Shown here: positions 52,257 through 60,180 of the stretch, piece by piece
Position numbering within the stretch: position 1 is the first letter of the stretch
Layout: each line of letters begins with the position of its first letter
NCBI GenBank assembly: GCA_963663265.2
Contig: CAXXXM010000001.1
Span: 124,001-188,000, forward strand
Direction: 5' to 3'
Length of the DNA stretch: 64,000 nt
Origin: JAEXOD01 sp963663265
GTDB lineage: Bacteria > Bacteroidota > Ignavibacteria > Ignavibacteriales > Melioribacteraceae
The notes under the pieces: generated by a model
Seen by the model: the letters and a program-made list of their open reading frames with translations, nothing else
The model's database searches: none
What the model was told of the DNA's origin: nothing
Made by a program: the position numbers and the translations under genes

Positions 52257-52366
52257 TTATTAACCAAGTATCAAGTATTAGGTTATATTTTGTGCGACTT
52301 CGTCCGAAGTCGTGGGGATAGTTGAATTAGTATGGTTAACGACATGTGATTGCTCCGCAATCAAAA
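52257..52366 (+). repeat. 110-base direct repeat A, left copy
   Basis: It contains the hairpin CGACTTCG-TC-CGAAGTCG (52295-52312), TGGTTAACGACATGTGATTG and CTCCGCAATCA. A near-identical copy lies at about 54018-54124. Confidence 0.8.
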
Positions 52367-52369
52367 TAA

Positions 52370-53489
52370 AGTGACGAGTGACGATGTGACAAGTGACGGA
52401 AAGAGAGTGACGAGTGACGATGTGACAAAGTGACGGAAAGAGAGTGACGATGTGAGGAGTGACTATAAGCAGGTAACAGCCAATAATAAGAACGTGATGC
52501 GTAAAAGAACGTGACGAGTGTTTAAAGCAGGTAACAGTAAATAGCTAATGGCTAACAGATTTGTATAAATGATTCAACATTTATGTAATATATTGTGTTT
52601 TCAGAAATAGAGAAATGTTAACAAAAACAAAATAACTCAAAATGTCATCTAATCAAACCCGTTAGGGTTGGAACATCAATAGTACAATGAAAATAAAAAA
52701 CAATTAAGCTCCGTTAGGTGCGGCACAATTAGGGACAAATAAAGTGACGAGTGACGAAAAAACAGTAAATAGCAAATGGCTAACAGATTTGTATAAATGA
52801 TTCAACATTTATGCAATATATAGTGTTTTCAGAAATAGATAAATGTTAACAAAAACAAAATAACTCAAAATGTCATCTAATCAAACCCGTTAGGGTTGGA
52901 ACATCAATAGTACAATGAAAATAAAAAAACAATAAAGCTCCGTTAGGTGCGGCACAATTAGGGACAAGTAAAGTGACGAGTGACGATATGACAAGTGACG
53001 GAAAGAAAGTGAGGCGTGACTATAAGCAGGTAACAGCCAATAATAAGAACGTGATGCGTAAAAGAACGTGACGAGTGTTTAAAGCAGGTAACAGTAAATA
53101 GCTAATGGCTAACAGATTTGTATAAATGATTCAACATTTATGTAATATATTGTGTTTTCAGAAATAGAGAAATGTTAACCAAAACAAAACAACTCAAAAC
53201 GTCATCTAATCAAACCCGTTAGGGTTGGAACATCAATAGCAAAATGAAAATAGAAAAGCCAATAAAGCTCCGTTAGGTGCGGCACAATTAGGGACAAATA
53301 AAGTGACGAGTGACGATGTGACAAGTGACGGAAAGAAAGTGACGAGTGTTTAAAGCAGGTAACAGTAAATAGCTAATAGCTAACAGTTTTGTATAAATGA
53401 TTCAACATTTATGCAATATATAGTGTTTACAGAAATAGATAAATGTTAATAAAAACAAAATAACTCAAAACGTCATCTAATCAAACCCG
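52370..53489 (+). repeat. Tandem complex repeats (four copies of a core unit)
   Basis: A core beginning ACAGTAAATAGCTAATGGCT and including ATGATTCAACATTTATG, AACCCGTTAGGGTTGGAACA and CTCCGTTAGGTGCGGCACAA occurs four times, starting near 52534, 52761, 53090 and 53361. The last copy is cut off at AAACCCG. Copies 1 and 3 also share their upstream flank, with an offset of about 556 bases, so a larger unit has been duplicated. Between cores are runs of GTGACGAGTGACGATGTGAC-like words. Confidence 0.85.
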
Positions 53490-53596
53490 ATGGGGCTCAT
53501 ATATCTAAATATTAGCTCTTCTGTTTTTTTATATGTGTGTTTAATCTTTAATCCCAAAAATCTTATAAATCCCAAGAATCCTAGTTCAGACAATAC
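53485..53596 (+). repeat. Direct repeat B, left copy
   Basis: It begins ACCCGATGGGGCTCATATAT and continues through CTCTTCTGTTTTTTTATATG and TTAATCTTTAATCCCAAAAA. A near-identical copy lies 424 bases downstream. Confidence 0.8.
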
Positions 53597-53738
53597 GAAA
53601 TACAACATTGGCAGGACGGACAAACAATATCCAACTATACCTACCACAATGTCTATTTCCAAAAAGATGATGAAGATTACATAAAAAATATTTTAGATAA
53701 AATTATACAATGACTTTGATTTTATGAGATAAAATAGA

Positions 53739-53818
53739 CCCACTCCGCCGGAGTGGGGATTGGTTAGATGGTGTGTGTTTTTTTTTCTACCAATAGAGCC
53801 ATTCCGCCGGAATGGCTC
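53739..53818. repeat. Two related palindromes with a CCGCCGG-type centre
   Basis: CCCACTCCGCCGGAGTGGG (53739-53757) and a similar 23-base palindrome at 53796-53818 (arms GAGCCATTCC and GGAATGGCTC around GCC) share the centre TCCGCCGGA. They look like members of one REP-like family. Confidence 0.8.
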
Positions 53819-53908
53819 ATGCCTAATCACCAATTACCAATTTATAAAAAGGTGTCGCCCACTCTGGGGCTTATTATCATGTTTTTCGCGATTTTCTATT
53901 GATGTTTC

Positions 53909-54020
53909 GACCCGATGGGTCTCATATATCTAAATATTAGCTCTTCTGTTTTTTATATGTGTGTTTAATCTTTAATCCCAAAAATCTTATAAATCCAAAG
54001 AATATTCGTTCAGACAAATA
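53909..54020 (+). repeat. Direct repeat B, right copy
   Basis: It matches 53485-53596 over about 110 bases with small differences (GATGGGTCTC for GATGGGGCTC, one T less in the T-run). Its right end merges into direct repeat A. Confidence 0.8.
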
Positions 54021-54124
54021 TTAAACAAGTCTCAAGTTTCAGGTTTTATTTTGTGCGACTTCGTCCGAAGTTGTGGGGATAGTTGAATTAGCATGGTTAA
54101 CGACATGTGATTGCTCCGCAATCA
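54018..54124 (+). repeat. 110-base direct repeat A, right copy
   Basis: It matches the copy at 52257-52366 over about 108 bases with a few substitutions (for example AAGTTGTGG for AAGTCGTGG). The two copies are about 1.76 kb apart and bracket most of the nest. Confidence 0.8.
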
Positions 54125-54272
54125 TAACGCAAAAATAGTGTGTTGGCAAATTAAAATGGCTTAATCTTTAATCCCAATAAATCATTTTAATACCAATAAT
54201 TTCCGATCAGACAAATATTAACCACGTCACTCGTCACGAGGGCGTTGCATAATTGGGGATAGATATTCATGG

Positions 54273-54374
54273 CGGTCATGGTCTTACCATGACCGAATAA
54301 AATTTGTATTAAAACAGCTATATTTAAGCTATTTTTTGGTAAAAACAGTAGTGTCACGGTGAGACCGTGACACC
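54273..54374. repeat. Two 10-bp-stem palindromes with three-base loops
   Basis: CGGTCATGGT-CTT-ACCATGACCG (54273-54295) and GTGTCACGGT-GAG-ACCGTGACAC (54352-54374) are perfect hairpins of the same size. Both have GGT/ACC next to the loop, which suggests a shared origin. Confidence 0.8.
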
Positions 54375-54399
54375 CATGAACTTGATTTTTGACTTTTGC

Positions 54400-54470
54400 A
54401 ACACCTTCGTCACGTGTCACTCATTCGCTGCTTTTAAGTCACTCGTCACAAGTCACTTGTTACTTTATGG
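54400..54470 (-). repeat. GTGACGA-type words in inverted orientation
   Basis: Words such as CGTCACGTGTCACTC and CTGCTTTTAAGTCACTCGTC are the reverse complement of words found at 52370-52530 (GTGACGAGTG...AAAGCAG). The right edge of the nest is therefore an inverted copy of its left part. Confidence 0.7.
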
Positions 54471-54480
54471 ATAGTTTTGG

Positions 54481-55545
54481 TTATTTAGTATTATATCCAA
54501 TGGTTTGTATTAATGCTTGGGCATTAACGGCATCGGATTCAGATTCAAATGATAAACGGAATGTTCCGCCCGTACCTTCTCTAATTTTTAATAGTTCTAT
54601 ATCTTTAATATTAATTCCGTTGGAATATAATACTGTGGATATTTTACTTACAACGCCGGGTTCATCTTTAACGTAAACATAAATTTCGTGAAGGGGGAAT
54701 AAAAAACCTTTGGAGGTTTTAGGAATTTCATCGCGAATTTCGCGTGCTTTTTCAAAAAGGTCTTCAATTAGTTGGTTGTTATTGTTTGCAAGCAATTGTT
54801 TTAGTTTAAGTAAATCCTCAATAAACAAATCCAAAGAATCAATAATATTTGTTCTGTTATTGTTAATGATTGAATTCCAAATAGTATACCCACTTGAAGC
54901 AATCCTTGTCATATCTCTAAAGCCGCCAGCGGCAAAATCTAAAAAGTGAGTATTATTATTGTTTATATCCGCATAGTTAACAAGCATAACAGAAAGAAGC
55001 TGGGGAAGATGACTTACAACAGAAACTACTTTATCATGTAATTTGGCATCAAGGTAAGTGACGCGTGCACCAATAGAGTTTAATATATCTAAAAAATCTT
55101 TACAGGTCTTATTTGTTACAATATAAACAGAGTTTTCAAATAATAAAGGATCAGAGTTGTTAAAACCTCCTTTTTCTTTGCCCGTCATGGGATGACCCCC
55201 AATATATGTACCGCAAGGTTTAATATTATTCCACAATTCATCAAAAACGTTTTTAACGCTGCAAACATCGGTAATAATTTGATTTGGTTTAAGATGAGGA
55301 ATTATATCTTTAAACAAAGAAATGGAATAATCAACAGGCATACATAAATAGATTAAATCAGTATTAAGGCATTCCAAAGGATAATTTAGAATGCCATCAA
55401 TAGAATTAGTATTTAAAGCAGTTTGTAAAGTATGTTCAGTATCATATCCCAAAATTTTTATATCAGGATAATTACTTTTAATTGCTTTGGCAATAGAACC
55501 ACCAATAAGACCAAGTCCTAATATTGAAATAGAATTAATGCTCAA
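54481..55545 (-). CDS. tyrA: Prephenate dehydrogenase with C-terminal ACT domain
   Basis: The 354-residue enzyme converts prephenate to 4-hydroxyphenylpyruvate in tyrosine synthesis. It has a Rossmann NAD-binding start (SISILGLGLIGGSIAKAIKS), the prephenate dehydrogenase core (CMPVDYSISLFKDIIPHLKP, GGHPMTGKEKGG, SHLPQLLSVMLVNY) and a C-terminal ACT domain (LHEIYVYVKDEPGVVSKIST). The ACT domain suggests feedback control by an amino acid, probably tyrosine. It is the last gene of the mutS-DUF1684-aroF-tyrA operon and ends at the edge of the repeat nest. Confidence 0.93.
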   Translation of the reverse strand: MSINSISILGLGLIGGSIAKAIKSNYPDIKILGYDTEHTLQTALNTNSIDGILNYPLECLNTDLIYLCMPVDYSISLFKDIIPHLKPNQIITDVCSVKNVFDELWNNIKPCGTYIGGHPMTGKEKGGFNNSDPLLFENSVYIVTNKTCKDFLDILNSIGARVTYLDAKLHDKVVSVVSHLPQLLSVMLVNYADINNNNTHFLDFAAGGFRDMTRIASSGYTIWNSIINNNRTNIIDSLDLFIEDLLKLKQLLANNNNQLIEDLFEKAREIRDEIPKTSKGFLFPLHEIYVYVKDEPGVVSKISTVLYSNGINIKDIELLKIREGTGGTFRLSFESESDAVNAQALIQTIGYNTK

Positions 55546-55557
55546 TGTGATAATTTC

Positions 55558-56571
55558 CTAAATATCTCTACCAATCGCATTAGCAATCGTTTTTAATTCT
55601 TTCATTAAACTTAGATAAGTATCTGGTACTAAAGCTTGAGGTCCATCAGAAAGAGCAGTATCTGGATCGTGATGTATTTCAATCATTAACCCATCGGCAC
55701 CGGCAGCAACAGCAGCACGAGCCATTGGAGGAACTTGGGCACGTAAACCGGTAGCATGAGAAGGATCAGCAATTACAGGTAAATGACTTTTTTTATGAAC
55801 AACAGGGATGGCAGAAATATCGAATGTGTTTCTTGTATATTTTTCAAAAGTTCTGATACCACGCTCGCATAAACAAACGTCTTTATTTCCTTGCGATAAA
55901 ATATACTCGGCAGACATTAACCATTCTTCAATAGTAGCAGATAAGCCTCTTTTTAACATAACCGGAATAGATGTTTTACCTAAATCTTTTAATAAATCGA
56001 AATTTTGCATATTACGAGCACCGACTTGAAAAATATCGGTATATTGACCAATTAATTCAATTTGGTTGGAATTCATAACTTCGGTAATAACTAAAAGCCC
56101 AAAGGCATCACCAGCTTTTCGTAAAAGTTTTAATCCTTCTTCACCCATTCCTTGAAATGCATAAGGAGAAGAACGAGGTTTAAAAGCCCCGCCACGTAAA
56201 ATTTGAGCACCGGATTTAGCAACAACTTCTGCTAAACGCATAACTTGGTCTTCGCTTTCAACTGAACAAGGTCCAGCCATCATAACAATTTTATTATTAC
56301 CAATCTCAACATCTTTAATCTTGATGATAGTATTTTCTTCTTTGAAACTTCTGCCTGCCAATTTGAATGGTTCAGTAATTCGATAAACATCGGCAACACC
56401 TTCAAGGATTTTTACCTTACGAGTGTCAAAATCGGGTTTAACTCCAATTGCACCAATGATAGTTCTCTGAATTCCTTTTGAGATGTGGAATTCAAAACCA
56501 TATGTTTTTAATTTTTCAATAATAACATTGGTTTGTTGATCGGTAATATTGTTTTCTAAAATAATTACCAC
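55558..56571 (-). CDS. aroF: 3-deoxy-7-phosphoheptulonate synthase (type I beta, with ferredoxin-like regulatory domain)
   Basis: The 337-residue enzyme joins phosphoenolpyruvate and erythrose 4-phosphate, the first step toward aromatic amino acids. Residues 1-70 form the ferredoxin-like regulatory domain (IERLKTYGFEF-type helix, GIQRTIIGAIGVKPDFDTRK). The barrel shows VMMAGPCSVESEDQVMRLAE, GGAFKPRSSPYAFQGMGEEG, FQVGARNMQNFDLLKDLG and VIADPSHATGLRAQVPPMAR. Its product leads to prephenate, the substrate of the next gene, tyrA, 12 bases away. The erythrose 4-phosphate comes from transketolase. Confidence 0.96.
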   Translation of the reverse strand: MVIILENNITDQQTNVIIEKLKTYGFEFHISKGIQRTIIGAIGVKPDFDTRKVKILEGVADVYRITEPFKLAGRSFKEENTIIKIKDVEIGNNKIVMMAGPCSVESEDQVMRLAEVVAKSGAQILRGGAFKPRSSPYAFQGMGEEGLKLLRKAGDAFGLLVITEVMNSNQIELIGQYTDIFQVGARNMQNFDLLKDLGKTSIPVMLKRGLSATIEEWLMSAEYILSQGNKDVCLCERGIRTFEKYTRNTFDISAIPVVHKKSHLPVIADPSHATGLRAQVPPMARAAVAAGADGLMIEIHHDPDTALSDGPQALVPDTYLSLMKELKTIANAIGRDI

Positions 56572-56583
56572 TTTTTACTCCTA

Positions 56584-57213
56584 TTAATAAAATTTTTTTT
56601 CGCCTGCTTCAATTGCAAATCCTAAGGAATCTTCTTTTAATGGAATTGGGCGTGAAGTTAATGAATCGTATTCGGTATATACATTATAAGCCAAGTTAAA
56701 ATCGATTGAATAAACGAAATTTGTATCAGGAACAAGAAAAATATCCAAAACGCGGCCATAAACACTTGTTGATTTACCCGTTGTTGCATCTTTAAATCTT
56801 GCCTCAAGGGCATCATGATGCGAATTATGGTTTAATGGTTTAGTCTTATAAATATTTAATTTATAAGTCTTATTATTATGAGTAATTAAAAAATACCCAT
56901 ACTTAGAACTATTACCTAATTTTCCGCGTGTATAGCGAAAATAGGTCTTAATTTCTTTTGGTAACTTATAGAACTTGCTTTTATAAATAAATTCGGGTTT
57001 AATGTCAAAATATTCTAAAGGGTGAAACTTTTTTGTAGAGGACTTTAAAAAAATAGAACCTGGTGAGTATTCAAAAAAGTTATCTCTATCTATACGAGCT
57101 GTTTTAATTTGATTAATATATATTTCGTCTTGCGAAAGATTATTTTCGTTGCAATAAGTGAAAAGAATAGAAAAAGATAAAAAAACCAATAACAGGGAAG
57201 TTTTTTTTGGCAT
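56584..57213 (-). CDS. DUF1684 family protein with signal peptide
   Basis: The 209-residue protein has an N-terminal signal peptide (MPKKTSLLLVFLSFSILFTY). The next residue is C, but the Y before it makes a lipobox doubtful. The mature part has the DUF1684 landmarks: SPGSIFLKSSTKKFHPLEYF, LEARFKDATTGKSTSVYGRV, then DFNLAYN and the end LGFAIEAGEKKFY. The biochemical role of the family is not known. It lies 3 bases after mutS and 12 before aroF. Confidence 0.8.
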   Translation of the reverse strand: MPKKTSLLLVFLSFSILFTYCNENNLSQDEIYINQIKTARIDRDNFFEYSPGSIFLKSSTKKFHPLEYFDIKPEFIYKSKFYKLPKEIKTYFRYTRGKLGNSSKYGYFLITHNNKTYKLNIYKTKPLNHNSHHDALEARFKDATTGKSTSVYGRVLDIFLVPDTNFVYSIDFNLAYNVYTEYDSLTSRPIPLKEDSLGFAIEAGEKKFY

Positions 57214-57216
57214 AAT

Positions 57217-59826
57217 TTAATCCTTGTTAAATTTCTTTTTTAAGTCATTAAGTTTGTTTAATGCTTCAATAGGTGTCATGCTATCAATAGGGATGTTAGA
57301 AATTTCATCTCGCAATTCATCATCGCATAATTCAAACAATGAGTAATAATAATCGTTATTTTCTTTAAGTTTACTGAGTTTTGCTTTTTTAATTTCAACA
57401 GGAGTTAATTCTTTGTTTTCAAGATTGCTCAAAATTTCTTTAGCACGGGCAGTAACAACAGTAGGAAGCCCTGCCATATGAGCAACTTGAATACCATAAC
57501 TATGATCGGCACCACCAGCAGTAACTTTGTGTAAAAATACAATTTTATTGCCATATTCTCTAACTTCAACTTTGTAATTCCTTATTTTAGGAAAAAGAGA
57601 TGCCATTTCGTTCAGTTCATGATAATGAGTTGCAAAAAGCGTTTTAGCAGCAATATGCGGAGTTTCATGCAAGTATTCGGTAATAGCCCATGCAATAGAA
57701 ATACCATCAAAAGTCGAAGTACCTCTGCCAATTTCATCAAGAAGAATTAAGCTTTTGTTTGTAGCATGGTTAAGGATGTTAGCGGCTTCCTGCATTTCAA
57801 CAAGAAAAGTACTTTCCCCAGCTGAGATATTGTCGCTTGCACCAACACGGGTATATATTCTATCAATTAAACCAATTGTGGCATGAGTAGCAGGTACAAA
57901 AGAACCAATTTGAGCTAATAAAACTATAAGTCCAATTTGTCTTAAAAAAACAGATTTGCCTGCCATGTTTGGACCAGTAAGAATTATTATTTGTTCGTTG
58001 TCGTTATCCAAATAGCAGTTGTTGGGAGAAAATTTTTCACCAGGAGGTAAAACACGTTCAACAACTGGATGTCTACCATCTTTAATGTTAATTATATTTT
58101 CATTATTAACAATGGGGCGTGTGTAATTATAGGCTTCGGCACAGTCGGCTAAAGAGATATAGCAGTCTAACATAGCTATTAGTCGTGCATTTTCTTGAAT
58201 TGTATTCGATTCATTAGCTACAAAGGCACGAATTTGATTAAAAAGAGTATATTCTAAAGTCGAAATTTTTTCTTCAGCATTAAGAATTTTATCTTCATAA
58301 TTTTTAAGTTCGGGAGTAATGTACCTTTCTCCGTTTACTAAAGTTTGCTTTCGTATATAGTTATCAGGTACTTTATCTTTATTAGCATTACTAATTTCAA
58401 TATAATAGCCAAAAACTTTGTTAAAGTTAACTTTAAGAGAAGATATTCCTGTTCTTTCCCTTTCATTTTTCTGAAAGTTTGCAATCCAATCTTTTGCATG
58501 TAATTGAAGGTCACGCAATTCGTCTAACTCGGCATTATAACCTATTCTAATTATATCCCCATCATTTAGTACAGCCGAAGGGCTATCAGAAATTCCCAAC
58601 TCAATTTTTTCAACAATGTTATCCAGGGGATTAAGTTTTTCTTTAATAATTCTAATAGTTTCAATTTTAGAACTATCTAATAATTGTTTGATTAAAGGAA
58701 TCTTTTTTAAGGATAATTTTAGTGAAACAATTTCACGAGGATTAATTCTATTAGTACAAGCTTTAGAAGTTAATCTCTCCAAGTCGCCAATTTCTTTAAT
58801 TTCTTCTTTAAGATTTTTTCTTAAAATCTTGTTAGAAAATAAATCGTTAACACATTCCTGTCGCTGTAAAATAAGGTCAAGACGCTTTAAGGGGGAAGAT
58901 ATCCATTTTTTTAATAATCTTGCCCCCATAGGAGTTTCAGTTTTATCTAAAATACTAAATAATGATCCTTCTCGATTACCATCCTGCATTGTAAAAGTAA
59001 TTTCTAAGTTGCGTTTAGTGGAAAAATCGAGCATCATATAATCAGAAGGATTATACTTGGCAACTTTGGAAATGTGAGATAGAGTAGATTTTTGCGTATC
59101 TTTAAGGTAATTTAAAACTGCACCGGCAGCAATAATTCCTGGCTCTAAATTTTCAATTCCAAATCCCTTTAAGGTTTTTGTTTGAAAGTGATTGAGTAAT
59201 AATTCGTTACAGAAATCAATTGTAAAAATCCAATCATCAAGTTTAGTTATTCGTGTATGGAAATTTAACTTTTGAAGGATTGGTTCAATAATGCTTTTTT
59301 GTTTTTTAGAAATAATTATTTCAGCAGGGTTAATTGCTCCAATTTGTTGAAGTAATTCGTGTTGAGGAATTTCAAAAGTAAAAAATTCGCCTGTAGAAAC
59401 ATCGGAAAAAGAAATTCCGACAATATCACTTAATAAAAATATTGAAGCTAAATAATTATTATTTTTATGGTCTAATAATTTATCGGAAAGAGTAACACCG
59501 GGAGTAACAACTTCAACAACTTCTCTTTTAACAATGCCTTTAACAAACTTAGGATTTTCCATTTGCTCGCAAATAGCAACTCTATATCCAGCTTTAACTA
59601 ACTTAGGTAAGTAAGTATCAATTGCATGATGAGGGAACCCGGCTAAAGGAACATTCCCTGCTTGTCCATTTGCTCTTTTAGTTAAAGTAATTCCAAGAAC
59701 TTTTGAAGCAGTTTTAGCATCTTCATCAAAGGTTTCAAAAAAATCACCTACTCTAAATAATAAAATCGTATCAGGATGTTCCAGTTTGATTTTATGATAC
59801 TGACTCATTAATGGGGTTGCAGACAT
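57217..59826 (-). CDS. mutS: DNA mismatch repair protein MutS
   Basis: The 869-residue protein recognises mismatches and recruits MutL. The N-terminal mismatch reader has the GDFFETF (F-x-E) motif near residue 28, and the C-terminal ATPase has Walker A GPNMAGKSVFLRQ at about residue 618, then DNISAGESTFLVEMQEAANI and LILLDEIGRGTSTFDG. Length and domain order are normal. It heads a minus-strand operon with a DUF1684 gene and two aromatic amino acid genes. Confidence 0.98.
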   Translation of the reverse strand: MSATPLMSQYHKIKLEHPDTILLFRVGDFFETFDEDAKTASKVLGITLTKRANGQAGNVPLAGFPHHAIDTYLPKLVKAGYRVAICEQMENPKFVKGIVKREVVEVVTPGVTLSDKLLDHKNNNYLASIFLLSDIVGISFSDVSTGEFFTFEIPQHELLQQIGAINPAEIIISKKQKSIIEPILQKLNFHTRITKLDDWIFTIDFCNELLLNHFQTKTLKGFGIENLEPGIIAAGAVLNYLKDTQKSTLSHISKVAKYNPSDYMMLDFSTKRNLEITFTMQDGNREGSLFSILDKTETPMGARLLKKWISSPLKRLDLILQRQECVNDLFSNKILRKNLKEEIKEIGDLERLTSKACTNRINPREIVSLKLSLKKIPLIKQLLDSSKIETIRIIKEKLNPLDNIVEKIELGISDSPSAVLNDGDIIRIGYNAELDELRDLQLHAKDWIANFQKNERERTGISSLKVNFNKVFGYYIEISNANKDKVPDNYIRKQTLVNGERYITPELKNYEDKILNAEEKISTLEYTLFNQIRAFVANESNTIQENARLIAMLDCYISLADCAEAYNYTRPIVNNENIINIKDGRHPVVERVLPPGEKFSPNNCYLDNDNEQIIILTGPNMAGKSVFLRQIGLIVLLAQIGSFVPATHATIGLIDRIYTRVGASDNISAGESTFLVEMQEAANILNHATNKSLILLDEIGRGTSTFDGISIAWAITEYLHETPHIAAKTLFATHYHELNEMASLFPKIRNYKVEVREYGNKIVFLHKVTAGGADHSYGIQVAHMAGLPTVVTARAKEILSNLENKELTPVEIKKAKLSKLKENNDYYYSLFELCDDELRDEISNIPIDSMTPIEALNKLNDLKKKFNKD

Positions 59827-59868
59827 ATTAAAATTAATTACTCAAAAAAAACGTATAAAAATTCATTA

Positions 59869-59885
59869 GTTTGATAAAATCAAAC
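59869..59885. promoter_or_regulatory. Palindrome in the mutS leader (possible operator)
   Basis: A perfect palindrome, GTTTGAT-AAA-ATCAAAC, lies between the predicted mutS promoter and the mutS ATG, 43 bases before it. It could bind a repressor or form a leader hairpin. Confidence 0.45.
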
Positions 59886-59921
59886 ATTAAATGTAATAAA
59901 TTTTAAACTAAAATGTTGCAA

Positions 59922-59950
59922 AATTTACAGTTATTTGGATACAATGTCTA
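59922..59950 (-). promoter_or_regulatory. Promoter of the mutS operon
   Basis: On the minus strand TAGACA (59950-59945), 17 bases, then TAAATT (59927-59922) extended to TAAATTTTG. The spacing matches the other promoters in this window. Confidence 0.5.
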
Positions 59951-60180
59951 AAATATAGTTCTGATAAAATAACATTGTCATTTACTGTAAAAAAGTACTA
60001 AATATGGAAAAAATAATGGGTTGTGAACAAATAAATTGAATATTCATTATATAAAGGTTAAATTAAAGTAAACAGGTTCAAAATTGCTTTAGTAAACAAT
60101 TAAGTAATTACATAAATCAAAACAATTGTGTATATTTACAAATTAAATTATAAGAGAAATGTAAATTGGAGAATTGTGTA

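Larger units (their letters stand above)
52205..54480. repeat. Gene-poor repeat nest of about 2.3 kb
   Basis: No credible gene is present: the short frames on both strands have no family pattern and run through the repeats. The region combines three kinds of repeat. There are long direct repeats of about 110 and 556 bases, short GTGACGA/GTGACAA-type words, and at least five perfect or near-perfect palindromes. It separates the radical SAM gene (plus strand) from tyrA (minus strand), both of which end here. Confidence 0.85.
59827..60180. other. Divergent intergenic region between mutS and the GH13 gene
   Basis: The 354-base gap holds the start regions of two divergent genes. Besides the mutS promoter and a palindrome (listed separately), it is very AT-rich with two AGTAAACA words (60067-60074, 60090-60097). 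I see no RNA gene or small protein in it. A plus-strand promoter is expected but not clear; TTGCTT at 60084 has no well-spaced -10 box. Confidence 0.6.

Noticed and set aside
52370..53489. Possible CRISPR array
   Set aside because: The repeated units are long (over 200 bases) and irregularly spaced, the sequence between them is itself repetitive rather than unique, and no cas gene is present.
53477..53684. Short frames on both strands in the repeat nest
   Set aside because: They lie inside direct repeat B, are low in complexity, and have no ribosome binding site.
54187..54676. Frames at 54187-54420 (minus) and 54389-54676 (plus)
   Set aside because: The first runs through palindromes and repeat words; the second is largely antisense to tyrA.
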